A stretch of 35,677 bases of DNA, taken from Streptomyces sp. SID5910. GTDB lineage: Bacteria; Actinomycetota; Actinomycetes; Streptomycetales; Streptomycetaceae. The stretch is taken from positions 1 to 35,677 of the forward strand of contig NZ_WWHX01000001.1 of assembly GCF_009862125.1 (NCBI RefSeq), read 5' to 3'. The notes under the pieces were generated by a model that made no database searches, was not told the DNA's origin, and saw only the letters and a program-made list of their open reading frames with translations. Positions 1 to 7,272 of this stretch are shown here, piece after piece; the stretch's first letter is position 1, and every line of letters starts with the position of its first letter. A program made the position numbers and the translations under genes.

Positions 1-75
1 TTGGTCCTGTTCACGCTCTTCATCGTCGGCGTCGTGGTGCTGCTGCGCCGCCGGGGCGGGAGGAAGACCGCATGA
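1..75 (+). CDS. C-terminal tail of a sugar ABC transporter permease (partial)
   Basis: Only the last 24 codons are in the window. They encode one hydrophobic stretch ([14 protein letters not shown]) followed by a positively charged cytoplasmic tail (RRRGGRK), which is how MalF-type permeases usually end. The stop codon overlaps the start of the next permease by four bases (ATGA), a usual arrangement for paired inner-membrane subunits of a carbohydrate importer. Identity rests on this context and tail chemistry; no EAA loop is visible in the fragment. The solute-binding protein of this first system presumably lies upstream, outside the window. Confidence 0.55.
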   Translation: MVLFTLFIVGVVVLLRRRGGRKTA

Positions 76-941
76 GTGCCACCGTCACCCCTACACCCGT
101 CACCTCCGCCCCCGTTCCGGCACATGTGCGCCGGCGCACCGCCCGGTCGTGGCTGCGCGGCATCGCCATCACCGTCGTGACGCTCGTCTTCGCGCTGCCC
201 CTGGTGTGGATGTTCGCCGCCGCGTTCAAGACCAACGTCCAGGTGACGGACCCGTCCGTGGGCCTGTGGTTCAGCCCCACGCTGGAGAACTTCCGGAGCA
301 TCGTCGAGGCCGGGCAGCTCCTGCGGTCGATGGGCAACTCCCTGCTGGTCGGCGTCGTCTCCACCGTGCTCTCCGCGGTCATCGCGGTGCCCGCGGCCTG
401 GGCGGTCGGGCGCTTCGCCATGCACCGCACGGGGTCGCTGATCCTGGTCGCACGCATCGTGCCGGCGATCTCGCTGCTCGTGCCTTGGTACTACCTGTTC
501 GCGCAGATGGGGCTCGTCGGCTCCTACACCGTGCTGATCCTCAGCCAGATGTTCGTCTCCGTCCCGCTCATCATGTGGATCATGATCAGCTTCTTCGCCG
601 GTCTGCCGGTCGAGCTGGAGGAGGCCGCGCGCACCGACGGGCTGAGCGCGTTCGGGGCGTTCTGGCGCATCTCCCTGCCGCTCGCGGCGCCCGGCACGGC
701 CACCGCCTCCCTGCTGGCCTTCGTCTTCAGCTGGAACAACTTCATGTTCGCGCTGGTCTTCGCCGACGACCGCACCCAGACGGTGCCGGTGACCCTCTTC
801 AACTTCATCTCGTACGCGAGCACCGACTGGGGCGGTCTGATGGCCGCCGCGACGCTCATCACCGTCCCCGTCGTCCTGGCCGCCGTCCTCGGACAGAAGT
901 ACCTGGTGGCCGGCCTGACCTCGGGCGCCTCCAAGGGCTGA
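72..941 (+). CDS. Carbohydrate ABC transporter permease, MalG type
   Basis: A 289-residue inner-membrane subunit of a sugar importer (CUT1 class). After a cytoplasmic N-terminus of about 30 residues comes a first membrane helix (about 32-52), a periplasmic loop with the usual ENFRSI element, and five further helices. The ATPase-docking EAA loop reads [20 protein letters not shown] at about 177-196, with the conserved Gly and hydrophobic pattern. A strong GGAGG ribosome site at 59-63 precedes the ATG, which overlaps the previous stop by four bases. It ends 35 bases before the ManD-like dehydratase, so the imported sugar or sugar acid is probably that enzyme's substrate or precursor. No ATPase gene is nearby, so a shared one (MsiK type in Streptomyces) is inferred. 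Confidence 0.9.
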   Translation: MSATVTPTPVTSAPVPAHVRRRTARSWLRGIAITVVTLVFALPLVWMFAAAFKTNVQVTDPSVGLWFSPTLENFRSIVEAGQLLRSMGNSLLVGVVSTVLSAVIAVPAAWAVGRFAMHRTGSLILVARIVPAISLLVPWYYLFAQMGLVGSYTVLILSQMFVSVPLIMWIMISFFAGLPVELEEAARTDGLSAFGAFWRISLPLAAPGTATASLLAFVFSWNNFMFALVFADDRTQTVPVTLFNFISYASTDWGGLMAAATLITVPVVLAAVLGQKYLVAGLTSGASKG

Positions 942-976
942 ACGGCCTCACCACCGCATCAAGGAAGAAAGACCCC

Positions 977-2191
977 ATGAAAATTGTGGACGCGAAGGTC
1001 CTCGTCACCAGCCCCGGCCGCAACTTCGTCACCCTCAGGCTGACCACGGACGACGGACTCGTCGGCCTCGGCGACGCCACGCTCAACGGCCGCGAACTGG
1101 CCGTGGTCAGCTATCTGGAGGACCACGTCGTCCCCCTCCTCGTCGGCCTCGACCCGCACCGCGTCGAGGACACCTGGCAGTCGCTCTACCGGGGCGCCTA
1201 CTGGCGGCGCGGGCCGGTCACGATGGCCGCGATCGCCGCCGTCGACGTGGCGCTGTGGGACATCAAGGCGAAGGCCGCGGGCCTGCCCCTCTACCAGCTT
1301 CTCGGCGGCGCGAGCCGGGACCGCGTCGCGACCTACGGCCACGCCAACGGCCGGGACATCCCCGAACTCCTCGACTCGGTCCGCGCTCGCCTCACCGAGG
1401 GCTACCCCGCCGTGCGCGTGCAGTCCGGCATCCCCGGACTCAAGGCGGTCTACGGCGTGTCCAGCACGGACGACAGCGGCTCCCCCGTGCTGCACCAGCA
1501 GGCCCGGCCGCTGGTCGAGGACTGGGACACCGACGCCTATCTGCGCCACATGCCGACCGTACTGGAGGCGGTGCGCGCCGAGTTCGGCCCCGAACTGCCG
1601 CTGCTGCACGACGCCCACCACCGGCTCACCCCGGCCCAGGCCGCCCGCCTGGGCAAGGACCTGGAGCCGTACCACCTGTTCTGGCTGGAGGACTGCACGC
1701 CCGCGGAGAACCAGGAGGCGCTGCGCCTGGTCCGCCGCCACACCACGACGCCGCTGGCCATCGGCGAGGTCTTCAACACGGTCCACGACTACCAGACCCT
1801 GATCACCGAGCAGTTGATCGACTACGTGCGGTCCGCGGTCACGCACTTCGGTGGAGTCACCCCGCTGCGCAAGCTCTTCGACTTCGCCGCGCAGTACCAG
1901 ATCAAGAGCGCGATCCACGGGCCGGAGGACATCTCCCCGGTCGGCATGGCGGCCGCCGTCCACCTCGACCTCGCCGTGCACAACTTCGGCATCCAGGAGT
2001 ACTCGGGGCACACCGCGCTCACCGAGGAGGTGTTCCCCCACGCGTACACCTTCGAGAACGGCCACCTGCACCCGGGCGAGGCACCGGGCCTCGGGGTGGA
2101 CCTGAACGAGCAACTGGCCGCCGCACACCCCTACGAGGCGGCCTACCTCCCGGTGAACCGCCTCCACGACGGCACGGTCCACGACTGGTGA
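977..2191 (+). CDS. manD: Enolase-superfamily D-mannonate dehydratase-like protein (ManD/RspA)
   Basis: A 404-residue member of the mannonate dehydratase subgroup of the enolase superfamily, cytosolic, expected to dehydrate an aldonate such as D-mannonate to 2-keto-3-deoxygluconate. The N-terminal capping domain carries the subgroup signature [19 protein letters not shown] and [13 protein letters not shown]. The barrel has Tyr159, the metal ligands Asp212, Glu238 (LEDCTPAEN) and Glu264 (GEVFN), the catalytic His214, His314 (HGPEDISPV) and Glu341. The start has an AAGGAAG ribosome site at 961-967. In this subgroup a Pro after the HG of the HGxxD motif, as here, is associated as I recall with weak or non-mannonate activity, whereas Ala marks the efficient enzymes, so the true substrate may differ. 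It follows two permeases and probably shares their transcript. Confidence 0.88.
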   Translation: MKIVDAKVLVTSPGRNFVTLRLTTDDGLVGLGDATLNGRELAVVSYLEDHVVPLLVGLDPHRVEDTWQSLYRGAYWRRGPVTMAAIAAVDVALWDIKAKAAGLPLYQLLGGASRDRVATYGHANGRDIPELLDSVRARLTEGYPAVRVQSGIPGLKAVYGVSSTDDSGSPVLHQQARPLVEDWDTDAYLRHMPTVLEAVRAEFGPELPLLHDAHHRLTPAQAARLGKDLEPYHLFWLEDCTPAENQEALRLVRRHTTTPLAIGEVFNTVHDYQTLITEQLIDYVRSAVTHFGGVTPLRKLFDFAAQYQIKSAIHGPEDISPVGMAAAVHLDLAVHNFGIQEYSGHTALTEEVFPHAYTFENGHLHPGEAPGLGVDLNEQLAAAHPYEAAYLPVNRLHDGTVHDW

Positions 2192-2224
2192 CCCCCGGGC
2201 TGCGGGCCGGCCCGACGCCGAGCG

Positions 2225-2617
2225 TCAGGAGACGGGGAACCAGTTCGACAAACGCTTGGCAATGGCCGGTACGTCGATGTGGTCCTGCGCGACTTCCTCG
2301 ACGAACGGGCCGGCCACGGAGACGGGCGGCGGGGCGGTCCCGGCTTCGACGCCGTTGAAGCGCAGGAAGACACGCATGGCGAGCCAGGCGGTGCGCTTGT
2401 TGCCGTCTATCAGCGCATGATGTCGGGCGACGGAGTGCAGCAGTGCCGCCGCCTTCTCGTGCAGCGTGGGATACAGCTCGGCCCCGAACACATTGGTCCG
2501 GGGCCGCTCGATCGCCGAGACCAGAAGCCCCATGTCCCGCACACTGTGCTCGGTACCGTTGACCGCGCGGGCGATGGCCAGGATCTCGTCGAGCTGGACG
2601 TAGCGCACTGCGGTCAC
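2225..2617 (-). CDS. doc: Doc-type Fic-family toxin
   Basis: A 130-residue Fic-fold protein of the death-on-curing class. The core motif HALIDGNKRTAW has His67, Asp71, Asn73, Lys74 and Arg75, the Doc version of the Fic motif. Family members use it to phosphorylate elongation factor Tu and stop translation; that activity is inferred for this protein. The N-terminal YVQLDEILAIARAVNG and the GLLVSAIERP segment are also typical of Doc. The GTG start overlaps the stop of the upstream antitoxin by four bases (GTGA), so translation is probably coupled. It converges on the ManD-like gene with 33 bases between the stops. Residues beyond the motif look intact, so this appears to be a functional gene. 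Confidence 0.9.
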   Translation of the reverse strand: MTAVRYVQLDEILAIARAVNGTEHSVRDMGLLVSAIERPRTNVFGAELYPTLHEKAAALLHSVARHHALIDGNKRTAWLAMRVFLRFNGVEAGTAPPPVSVAGPFVEEVAQDHIDVPAIAKRLSNWFPVS

Positions 2618-2808
2618 TTCAGGTAGTCCAGGATCTCCGCGTCGCTGTCCATCAGCTCGGCGAGGACGTCGTCGACCTTCAGCTCGGCCCGGTCCTGAGC
2701 GTCACGGATGGCCTCGATGGCGAGTTCCTGCTTGCTGCGGCCCTCTCGGCGCGCACGCTCGGTGAGCTTCGCGTCGAGGTCTTCGGGGAGTCGGAGTGTC
2801 ATCGCCAT
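2614..2808 (-). CDS. Antitoxin of the Doc pair, ribbon-helix-helix type
   Basis: A 64-residue protein that opens with a ribbon-helix-helix DNA-binding domain (MTLRLPEDLDAKLTERARRE, then GRSKQELAIEAIRDA), followed by an acidic tail (VDDVLAELMDSDAEILDYL) that would bind and neutralise the toxin. It is first in the two-gene operon, as usual for an antitoxin. ATG at 2808 and a second in-frame ATG at 2802 are both possible starts. A GATACC/GGTATC inverted repeat lies 9 bases upstream and overlaps a possible -10 box, which fits autorepression by the toxin-antitoxin complex. Confidence is high for the pairing and moderate for the exact start. Confidence 0.87.
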   Translation of the reverse strand: MAMTLRLPEDLDAKLTERARREGRSKQELAIEAIRDAQDRAELKVDDVLAELMDSDAEILDYLK

Positions 2809-2816
2809 ATAGGCAT

Positions 2817-2833
2817 GATACCGGGCTGGTATC
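2817..2833 (-). promoter_or_regulatory. Putative operator/promoter of the toxin-antitoxin operon
   Basis: A perfect inverted repeat GATACC-GGGCT-GGTATC. Read on the - strand, its proximal arm runs into TATCAT (2820-2815), a good -10 match about 7 bases before the antitoxin ATG, so the transcript could be leaderless. A repressor bound here would block RNA polymerase. Function is inferred from position and symmetry. Confidence 0.5.
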
Positions 2834-2890
2834 TAACCTGCCTCCGCCAGGCGCCCGGGACCGGCCCCCCGATCTCCCTCCGCCACCCCC

Positions 2891-2919
2891 TTGACCATGG
2901 TCTCCGCACTCCATATGGT
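2891..2919 (+). promoter_or_regulatory. Candidate sigma-70 promoter for the sugar cassette
   Basis: TTGACC (2891-2896) and TATGGT (2914-2919) are separated by 17 bases, a good match to the vegetative promoter layout. The predicted transcript would start near 2926, about 57 bases before the GTG of the solute-binding protein and just upstream of the palindromes at 2945-2969. Confidence 0.45.
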
Positions 2920-2944
2920 CCTCGCACCTCACGAGGTACATCGA

Positions 2945-2969
2945 TTAACCAATCGTTAACCGCTTGGTT
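2945..2969 (+). promoter_or_regulatory. Candidate operator upstream of the sugar-binding protein
   Basis: Overlapping inverted repeats: TTAAC-CAATC-GTTAA (2945-2959), AACCAA with TTGGTT (2947-2952 and 2964-2969), and AACC-GCTT-GGTT (2958-2969). The AT-rich half-sites stand out from the GC-rich surroundings. They lie between the candidate promoter and the ribosome site. The LacI-family gene at the end of the transport genes is the natural candidate to bind here; that is inference. Confidence 0.5.
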
Positions 2970-2982
2970 GGAGACCACCCCT

Positions 2983-4272
2983 GTGCGCTCATCGCTGACC
3001 CGGCGCGAACTGCTCGCCACCGGTTCCGGTCTGGCCGCGGCCGCTGCCCTGCCCGCTCTGTCCGGCTGCTCGTCGCTGGCGTCGGCGGACTCCGACCCGG
3101 ACACCCTCGTCGTCCACACCGAGCTCGGCACCACCGCGCCGGGCTCCCCCACGTATCTCGCGGCCGTGGACCGCTTCCGCGAGGAGAACCCGGGGGTCGA
3201 GGTCAAGAACCTCGTCAACGGCGACGACCTCGCGCAGGTCTACGAGACCTCGCGGCTGGCCCGCAAGGAGGCCGACGTCGTGATGGTCAACCTGTACGAC
3301 AAGACGCTGGCCTGGACGGACGTCGGCGCGACCGTCGATGTCAAGCCCTACCTGGACGACTGGGGACTGCGCGGCCGCGTCCTGCCCGCCGCGCTGGCCG
3401 ACTGGACCGACGACAAGGGCCGGGTCCGGGCCTTCCCCTACTTCGCCACGAACTGGCCCGTGGCCTACAACCGCGCCCTGCTGGACCGGGCCGGGGTCGA
3501 CGCGATCCCCGCCACGGGGGACCAGCTGATCGCCGCGGCCCGCAAGCTGCGCGCCAAGGGCATCGCCCCGGTGACCGTGGGCGGCAACGACTGGACCGGC
3601 CAGAAGCTGCTGGCCCAGATCATCCAGACCTTCCTCTCCCAGGAGGAGGCCCGGCACGTCTACTCCACGGGGGACTTCTCCGGTCGCGGCGCACGCCTGG
3701 GCATCGAGTACTTCACGCACCTGCGCGACGCCGGTGTCTTCGCGGACAAGGCCCAGGGCCTCACGTCCGACTCGATGACCACGCAGTTCAACACCGAGGA
3801 GGCGGCCGTCCAGTCGGCGATGTCCTCCGCCCTGGCCAAGGTGCCCGAGAAGGTGGCCCGGCACACGGAGGTCGGCGGCTGGCCGCTGGCCGACGGGGCG
3901 CCGCACGACCGTCCCACCGTCATCCGCGCCTACACCCTCATCGGCTTCTGGATCAGCCCCAACGGTGTCCGCAAGATCGAGCACGTCGAGAAGTTCCTGC
4001 GGTTCATGTACCGGGAGGACGTCGTCGCGCGGTTCGTGACAGAGAGCGGCCGGGACATGGCCCTGCGCACGGACGCCGTCAGCACCGGCTTCCCGCTGGT
4101 CGGGGCGGCCCAGCGGCTCGGCTCGGGGGTGAGCCAGGTGCTCCTGCCCGACGTGTACGTGCCGCCGGCCGCCGCGCAGCCGCTGATCACCGCGACCAGC
4201 ACGTCGTTCACCCGGGGCACCAGCCCGGCCCGCGTGCGCGCCGCCCTCGAGTCCGCGTACCGGTCCGCATGA
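2983..4272 (+). CDS. Sugar ABC transporter solute-binding lipoprotein
   Basis: A 429-residue extracellular binding protein (MalE/CUT1 class) of a carbohydrate importer. The GTG at 2983 is preferred because GGAG (2970-2973) lies 9 bases upstream and the resulting N-terminus is a clean signal peptide: twin arginines in TRRELLATG (Arg7, Arg8), a hydrophobic segment, then the lipobox LSGC with Cys29 as the lipidated residue. This suggests Tat export followed by membrane anchoring. The mature protein has the family layout: VVHTELGTTAPG, then VDRFREENPGVEVK, then PYFATNWPVAYNRALLDRAG. It heads the cassette of two permeases, a LacI regulator and two glycosidases, so the ligand is probably an oligosaccharide cut by those enzymes. 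An 82-base C-rich gap separates it from the first permease. Confidence 0.9.
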   Translation: MRSSLTRRELLATGSGLAAAAALPALSGCSSLASADSDPDTLVVHTELGTTAPGSPTYLAAVDRFREENPGVEVKNLVNGDDLAQVYETSRLARKEADVVMVNLYDKTLAWTDVGATVDVKPYLDDWGLRGRVLPAALADWTDDKGRVRAFPYFATNWPVAYNRALLDRAGVDAIPATGDQLIAAARKLRAKGIAPVTVGGNDWTGQKLLAQIIQTFLSQEEARHVYSTGDFSGRGARLGIEYFTHLRDAGVFADKAQGLTSDSMTTQFNTEEAAVQSAMSSALAKVPEKVARHTEVGGWPLADGAPHDRPTVIRAYTLIGFWISPNGVRKIEHVEKFLRFMYREDVVARFVTESGRDMALRTDAVSTGFPLVGAAQRLGSGVSQVLLPDVYVPPAAAQPLITATSTSFTRGTSPARVRAALESAYRSA

Positions 4273-4354
4273 GCCGCTCGGACACCCCCGGCTCCGCCGC
4301 CCGGTTCCCCTCCGTCCCCCTCACCCGTTCCCCCCGCTCTCCGGGAGTCACCGC

Positions 4355-5293
4355 ATGACGACGCTCACGACGACGCGCGGGAGCGCGGCCCCGAGGTCCG
4401 CCCCGCCCGCCTCCCCCGCCCCGGGCGGGCGCCGGCCCCGGCAGGGCGGCACCGTCCTCGCGGTGCCCGCGCTGGTGTGGTACCTGGTCTTCATGGTCGG
4501 GCCGCTGCTCGCGATCTTCGTGATCGCGGCCCTGCACTGGCCCGGCATGCTCCAGCCGGTCTCGTTCGCCGGGCTCGACAACGTCCGGACGGTGCTGGAC
4601 GACCCGGTGTTCTGGGACGCGGTCCGCAACACCGCGATACAGCTGGCCGTCGCGCTCCCGGTGATGATCGTCTGCGCGTTCATGCTGGGGTACTACGTGG
4701 CCCAGCGGCCACCCGGACACCGGGTCATCCGCTACCTCCTCTTCATCCCGGGACTGATCTCGACGCCCGCGAAGGCGATGGTCTTCTACGCGGCCCTCTC
4801 CCCGGACGGCCTGCTCAACGGCGGTCTGGAGAGCATCGGCCTCGGCTCCCTCGCCGACGCCTGGCTGGCCTCGCCGTCGACGGCCCTGGCCTGCCTGATC
4901 GCCCTGGACATCTGGGCCGGCATCGGCTTCACCGCCGTCCTGTTCGCCGCGAGGCTGGGCAGCGTGCCGGACGAGCTGGGCGAGGCCGCGCAGCTCGACG
5001 GGGCGGGGCACTGGCGGACCATGTGGTCGGTCCACTTCCCCGTCATCCGTGACTACGTCGGCGTGGTGACGATGCTCCAGTTCCTGTGGACGCTGTTCGG
5101 CTCCGCCCAGCACGTGCTGCTGCTCACCCAGGGCGGTCCGGGCACCTCGTCCACCACGCTGTCGTTCCTCGTCTACCAGAAGGCGTTCATCGCCGCCGAC
5201 CTCGGCTACAGCCAGACCGTCGGCGTCCTCCTCTTCTTCGCCGGACTCGTCGGGCTGCTGACGATCCGCCGCGTCTTCGGCCAGAACTACTGA
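4355..5293 (+). CDS. Carbohydrate ABC transporter permease, MalF type
   Basis: A 312-residue inner-membrane subunit. A Pro/Ala/Arg-rich cytoplasmic N-terminus (about 35 residues) precedes six predicted helices, the first at about 37-60 (VLAVPALVWYLVFMVGPLLAIFV in part). The EAA loop reads ELGEAAQLDGAGHWRTMWSV at about 207-226, followed by the usual FPVIRDYVG. The ribosome site GGGAG at 4343-4347 supports the ATG. It pairs with the next permease, which begins 14 bases after its stop, and with the binding protein upstream. The ATPase must be supplied from elsewhere. Confidence 0.9.
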   Translation: MTTLTTTRGSAAPRSAPPASPAPGGRRPRQGGTVLAVPALVWYLVFMVGPLLAIFVIAALHWPGMLQPVSFAGLDNVRTVLDDPVFWDAVRNTAIQLAVALPVMIVCAFMLGYYVAQRPPGHRVIRYLLFIPGLISTPAKAMVFYAALSPDGLLNGGLESIGLGSLADAWLASPSTALACLIALDIWAGIGFTAVLFAARLGSVPDELGEAAQLDGAGHWRTMWSVHFPVIRDYVGVVTMLQFLWTLFGSAQHVLLLTQGGPGTSSTTLSFLVYQKAFIAADLGYSQTVGVLLFFAGLVGLLTIRRVFGQNY

Positions 5294-5307
5294 TCGGAGC
5301 AGCACTC

Positions 5308-6135
5308 ATGAAGCTCGGCAAGCGCTGGCTCCCGGCCCACATCCTGGTGTGGACGTACGCGGTGCTGCTCGTCGTCCCGCTGTACTACTTCCTCGCCTCG
5401 GCGTTCAAGTCGAACGACGAGATCTTCGCGCGCCCCTTCGCCCCGCCGTCCTCGCTCGGGTTCGGCAACTTCCGGACCGCGTTCGGGAGCGCCGACCTCG
5501 GGCTCGCGGTCGTCAACTCCGCGCTGGTGACCCTGTTCTCGCTGGCGCTCACGCTGCTGCTGGCGATCCCGGCCGCGTTCGCGCTGGCGCGTTCGACGGG
5601 GCGCCTGGCGGGCGTGGTCGAGAAGGTCTTCTCGCTGGGCTTCCTGATCCCGACGTTCGCGGCGCTCTTCCCCACCTTCCTCCTCGCGGCGGCCACCGGG
5701 CTGTTCCACACCCGGACCTTCATGGTGCTGTTCCTCCCGGCCACCGCGCTGCCGCTGTCGGTGGTGATCCTGGTGCAGTTCATGCGCACCATCCCGCCGG
5801 AGATGGAGGAGGCCGCCCGGCTGGACGGGGCGTCCACCTTCGCGGTGCTGCGGCACGTCTACACACCTATGTGCCTGCCGGGCATCGCGACCGTGCTGCT
5901 GCTGAACTTCCTGACCTTCTGGAACGAGTACCTGTACTCGCTGGTCATCATCGGCCCCGACCCGGCACAGCGCACGGTCCAGGTGGCGCTGCCCACCCTG
6001 AAGTCGATCACCGGCACGGACTACGGCGTCCTCACGGCGGGCACGGTGCTGACGCTGGTGCCGGTGTGGGCCGTCTACACCCTCCTCCAGAAGCGCATGC
6101 AGCAGGCCCTGGTCAGCGGGGCGGTGAAGATGTGA
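5308..6135 (+). CDS. Carbohydrate ABC transporter permease, MalG type
   Basis: A 275-residue inner-membrane subunit, partner of the preceding permease. The chosen ATG at 5308 has CGGAG at 5295-5299 and yields the normal short N-terminus (MKLGKRWLPAHILVWTYAVL). A longer in-frame reading would run through the upstream permease and is not credible. The EAA loop is EMEEAARLDGASTFAVLRHV at about 165-184, followed by YTPMCLPG and FWNEYLYSLVII, both typical of MalG. Its stop overlaps the GTG start of the LacI-family gene by four bases, so transporter and regulator are translationally coupled. Confidence 0.9.
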   Translation: MKLGKRWLPAHILVWTYAVLLVVPLYYFLASAFKSNDEIFARPFAPPSSLGFGNFRTAFGSADLGLAVVNSALVTLFSLALTLLLAIPAAFALARSTGRLAGVVEKVFSLGFLIPTFAALFPTFLLAAATGLFHTRTFMVLFLPATALPLSVVILVQFMRTIPPEMEEAARLDGASTFAVLRHVYTPMCLPGIATVLLLNFLTFWNEYLYSLVIIGPDPAQRTVQVALPTLKSITGTDYGVLTAGTVLTLVPVWAVYTLLQKRMQQALVSGAVKM

Positions 6136-7175
6136 GCGTTTCCGCCGAACGGGCCGGACGCCGGCCCACCATCAAGGCGGTCGCGGCGGCGGCCGGGGTG
6201 TCGACGGCCGCCGTGTCCCAGGCCTTCAACAACAAGGGCCGGCTCTCCGAGGCGACGCGCCGCCGCATCCTCGACGCCGCGCTGGAACTGGGCTGGTCGC
6301 CCAGCGCCTCCGCCGCGGCGCTGCGCAACGCCCGTACCCGCAGCCTCGCCCTCGTGGTGCGGCGCCCCACGGACGTCCTCGGCTCCGACCCGCACTTCAG
6401 TGAGCTGATCACCGGCATAGAGGGCGAGCTGGCGCCGCGCGGCTACGGTCTGCTGCTCCACCTGGTCAGCGGTCACCGTGAGGAGAACGCGCTGTACGAG
6501 CGGCTCGCGGCCGAGGGCCGGGTGGACGGCGCCCTGCTCACCGACGCCCGCGACGACGACGCCCGGCCCGCGCTGCTCGCCCGCCTCGGGCTGCCGGCGG
6601 TGCTGCTCGGTTCGCCCGACGACACGGCCGTCGTCCCGCGCGTCGGACTGCGTGATCAGGGAGCGGGCATCACCGAGGCCGTCGCGCACCTGCTGGACCT
6701 CGGCCACCGGCGCGTCGCCTACGTCAGCGGACCGCCCGAGCTCCAGCACACCCGCGTACGCCGGGCGGCCTTCGAGGACGCCCTGCGCGCGGCGGGGCTG
6801 CGCCCGTTCGCGGTCCTGCCCACCGACTTCAGCGAACGGCGCGCCGTCGGCGCCACCGAGGCACTCCTCGACTCCGCCGACCGGCCCAGCGCGATCGTGT
6901 ACGCCAACGACTCGATGGCGGTCTGCGGCATCGGCACCGCGCAGCGCGCCGGACTGACCGTGCCCCGGGACGTGTCCGTCGTCGGCTACGACAACCTGCC
7001 GCTCGGCAGCTGGCTCCACCCCCGGCTGACCACGGTCGACCAGCAGGTGCAGCGAGTCGGCGCGGCCGCCGCGCGCATGCTGCTCGCCCTGTGCGGCGAG
7101 GAGGTCGAGGACACCGCCCTCGCCGAACGGCCCCGCCTGGTCGTCCGCGAGTCCACGGGGCCCGCACCCGCCTGA
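6132..7175 (+). CDS. LacI-family transcriptional regulator
   Basis: A 347-residue sugar-responsive DNA-binding protein. The N-terminal helix-turn-helix reads TIKAVAAAAGVSTAAVSQAF, followed by the hinge helix region ATRRRILDAALELGWSPSA. The rest is a periplasmic-binding-like effector domain (LALVVRR, VDGALLTDA, HLLDLGHRRVAYVSGP, AIVYANDSMAVCGI, VPRDVSVVGYDNLPLGSWLHPRLTTV in pieces). The GTG start lies inside the permease stop (GTGA overlap). It probably represses its own cassette from the palindromes at 2945-2969 and is released by the imported sugar. The position in mid-operon implies autoregulation. DNA target and inducer are inferred. Confidence 0.92.
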   Translation: MSVSAERAGRRPTIKAVAAAAGVSTAAVSQAFNNKGRLSEATRRRILDAALELGWSPSASAAALRNARTRSLALVVRRPTDVLGSDPHFSELITGIEGELAPRGYGLLLHLVSGHREENALYERLAAEGRVDGALLTDARDDDARPALLARLGLPAVLLGSPDDTAVVPRVGLRDQGAGITEAVAHLLDLGHRRVAYVSGPPELQHTRVRRAAFEDALRAAGLRPFAVLPTDFSERRAVGATEALLDSADRPSAIVYANDSMAVCGIGTAQRAGLTVPRDVSVVGYDNLPLGSWLHPRLTTVDQQVQRVGAAAARMLLALCGEEVEDTALAERPRLVVRESTGPAPA

Positions 7176-7213
7176 CCACCACCCGGCCGCGACAGCCTGC
7201 GGCCACGCACCCT

Positions 7214-7267
7214 CCGCACCCCCACCACCCGAGAACACGCACCAACCGCACCCCCACCACCCGAGAA
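7214..7267 (+). repeat. 22-base direct repeat upstream of the GH5-like gene
   Basis: Two identical 22-base copies (7214-7235 and 7246-7267), each containing GCACCCCCACCACCCGAG, lie 32 bases apart in the 97-base gap between the LacI gene and the glycosidase. The second copy runs into the ribosome site AAGGA (7266-7270). The first copy lacks an AAGGA. The copies are not palindromic. Confidence 0.9.
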
Positions 7268-7272
7268 GGACC

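Noticed and set aside
959-2182. Long open frame on the - strand opposite the ManD-like gene (and similar ones at 6829-9237 - and 32434-34542 +)
   Set aside because: High-GC DNA leaves few stops in antisense frames. The translations are Arg/Gly/Val-rich with no domain pattern, while the opposite strand has a clear protein.
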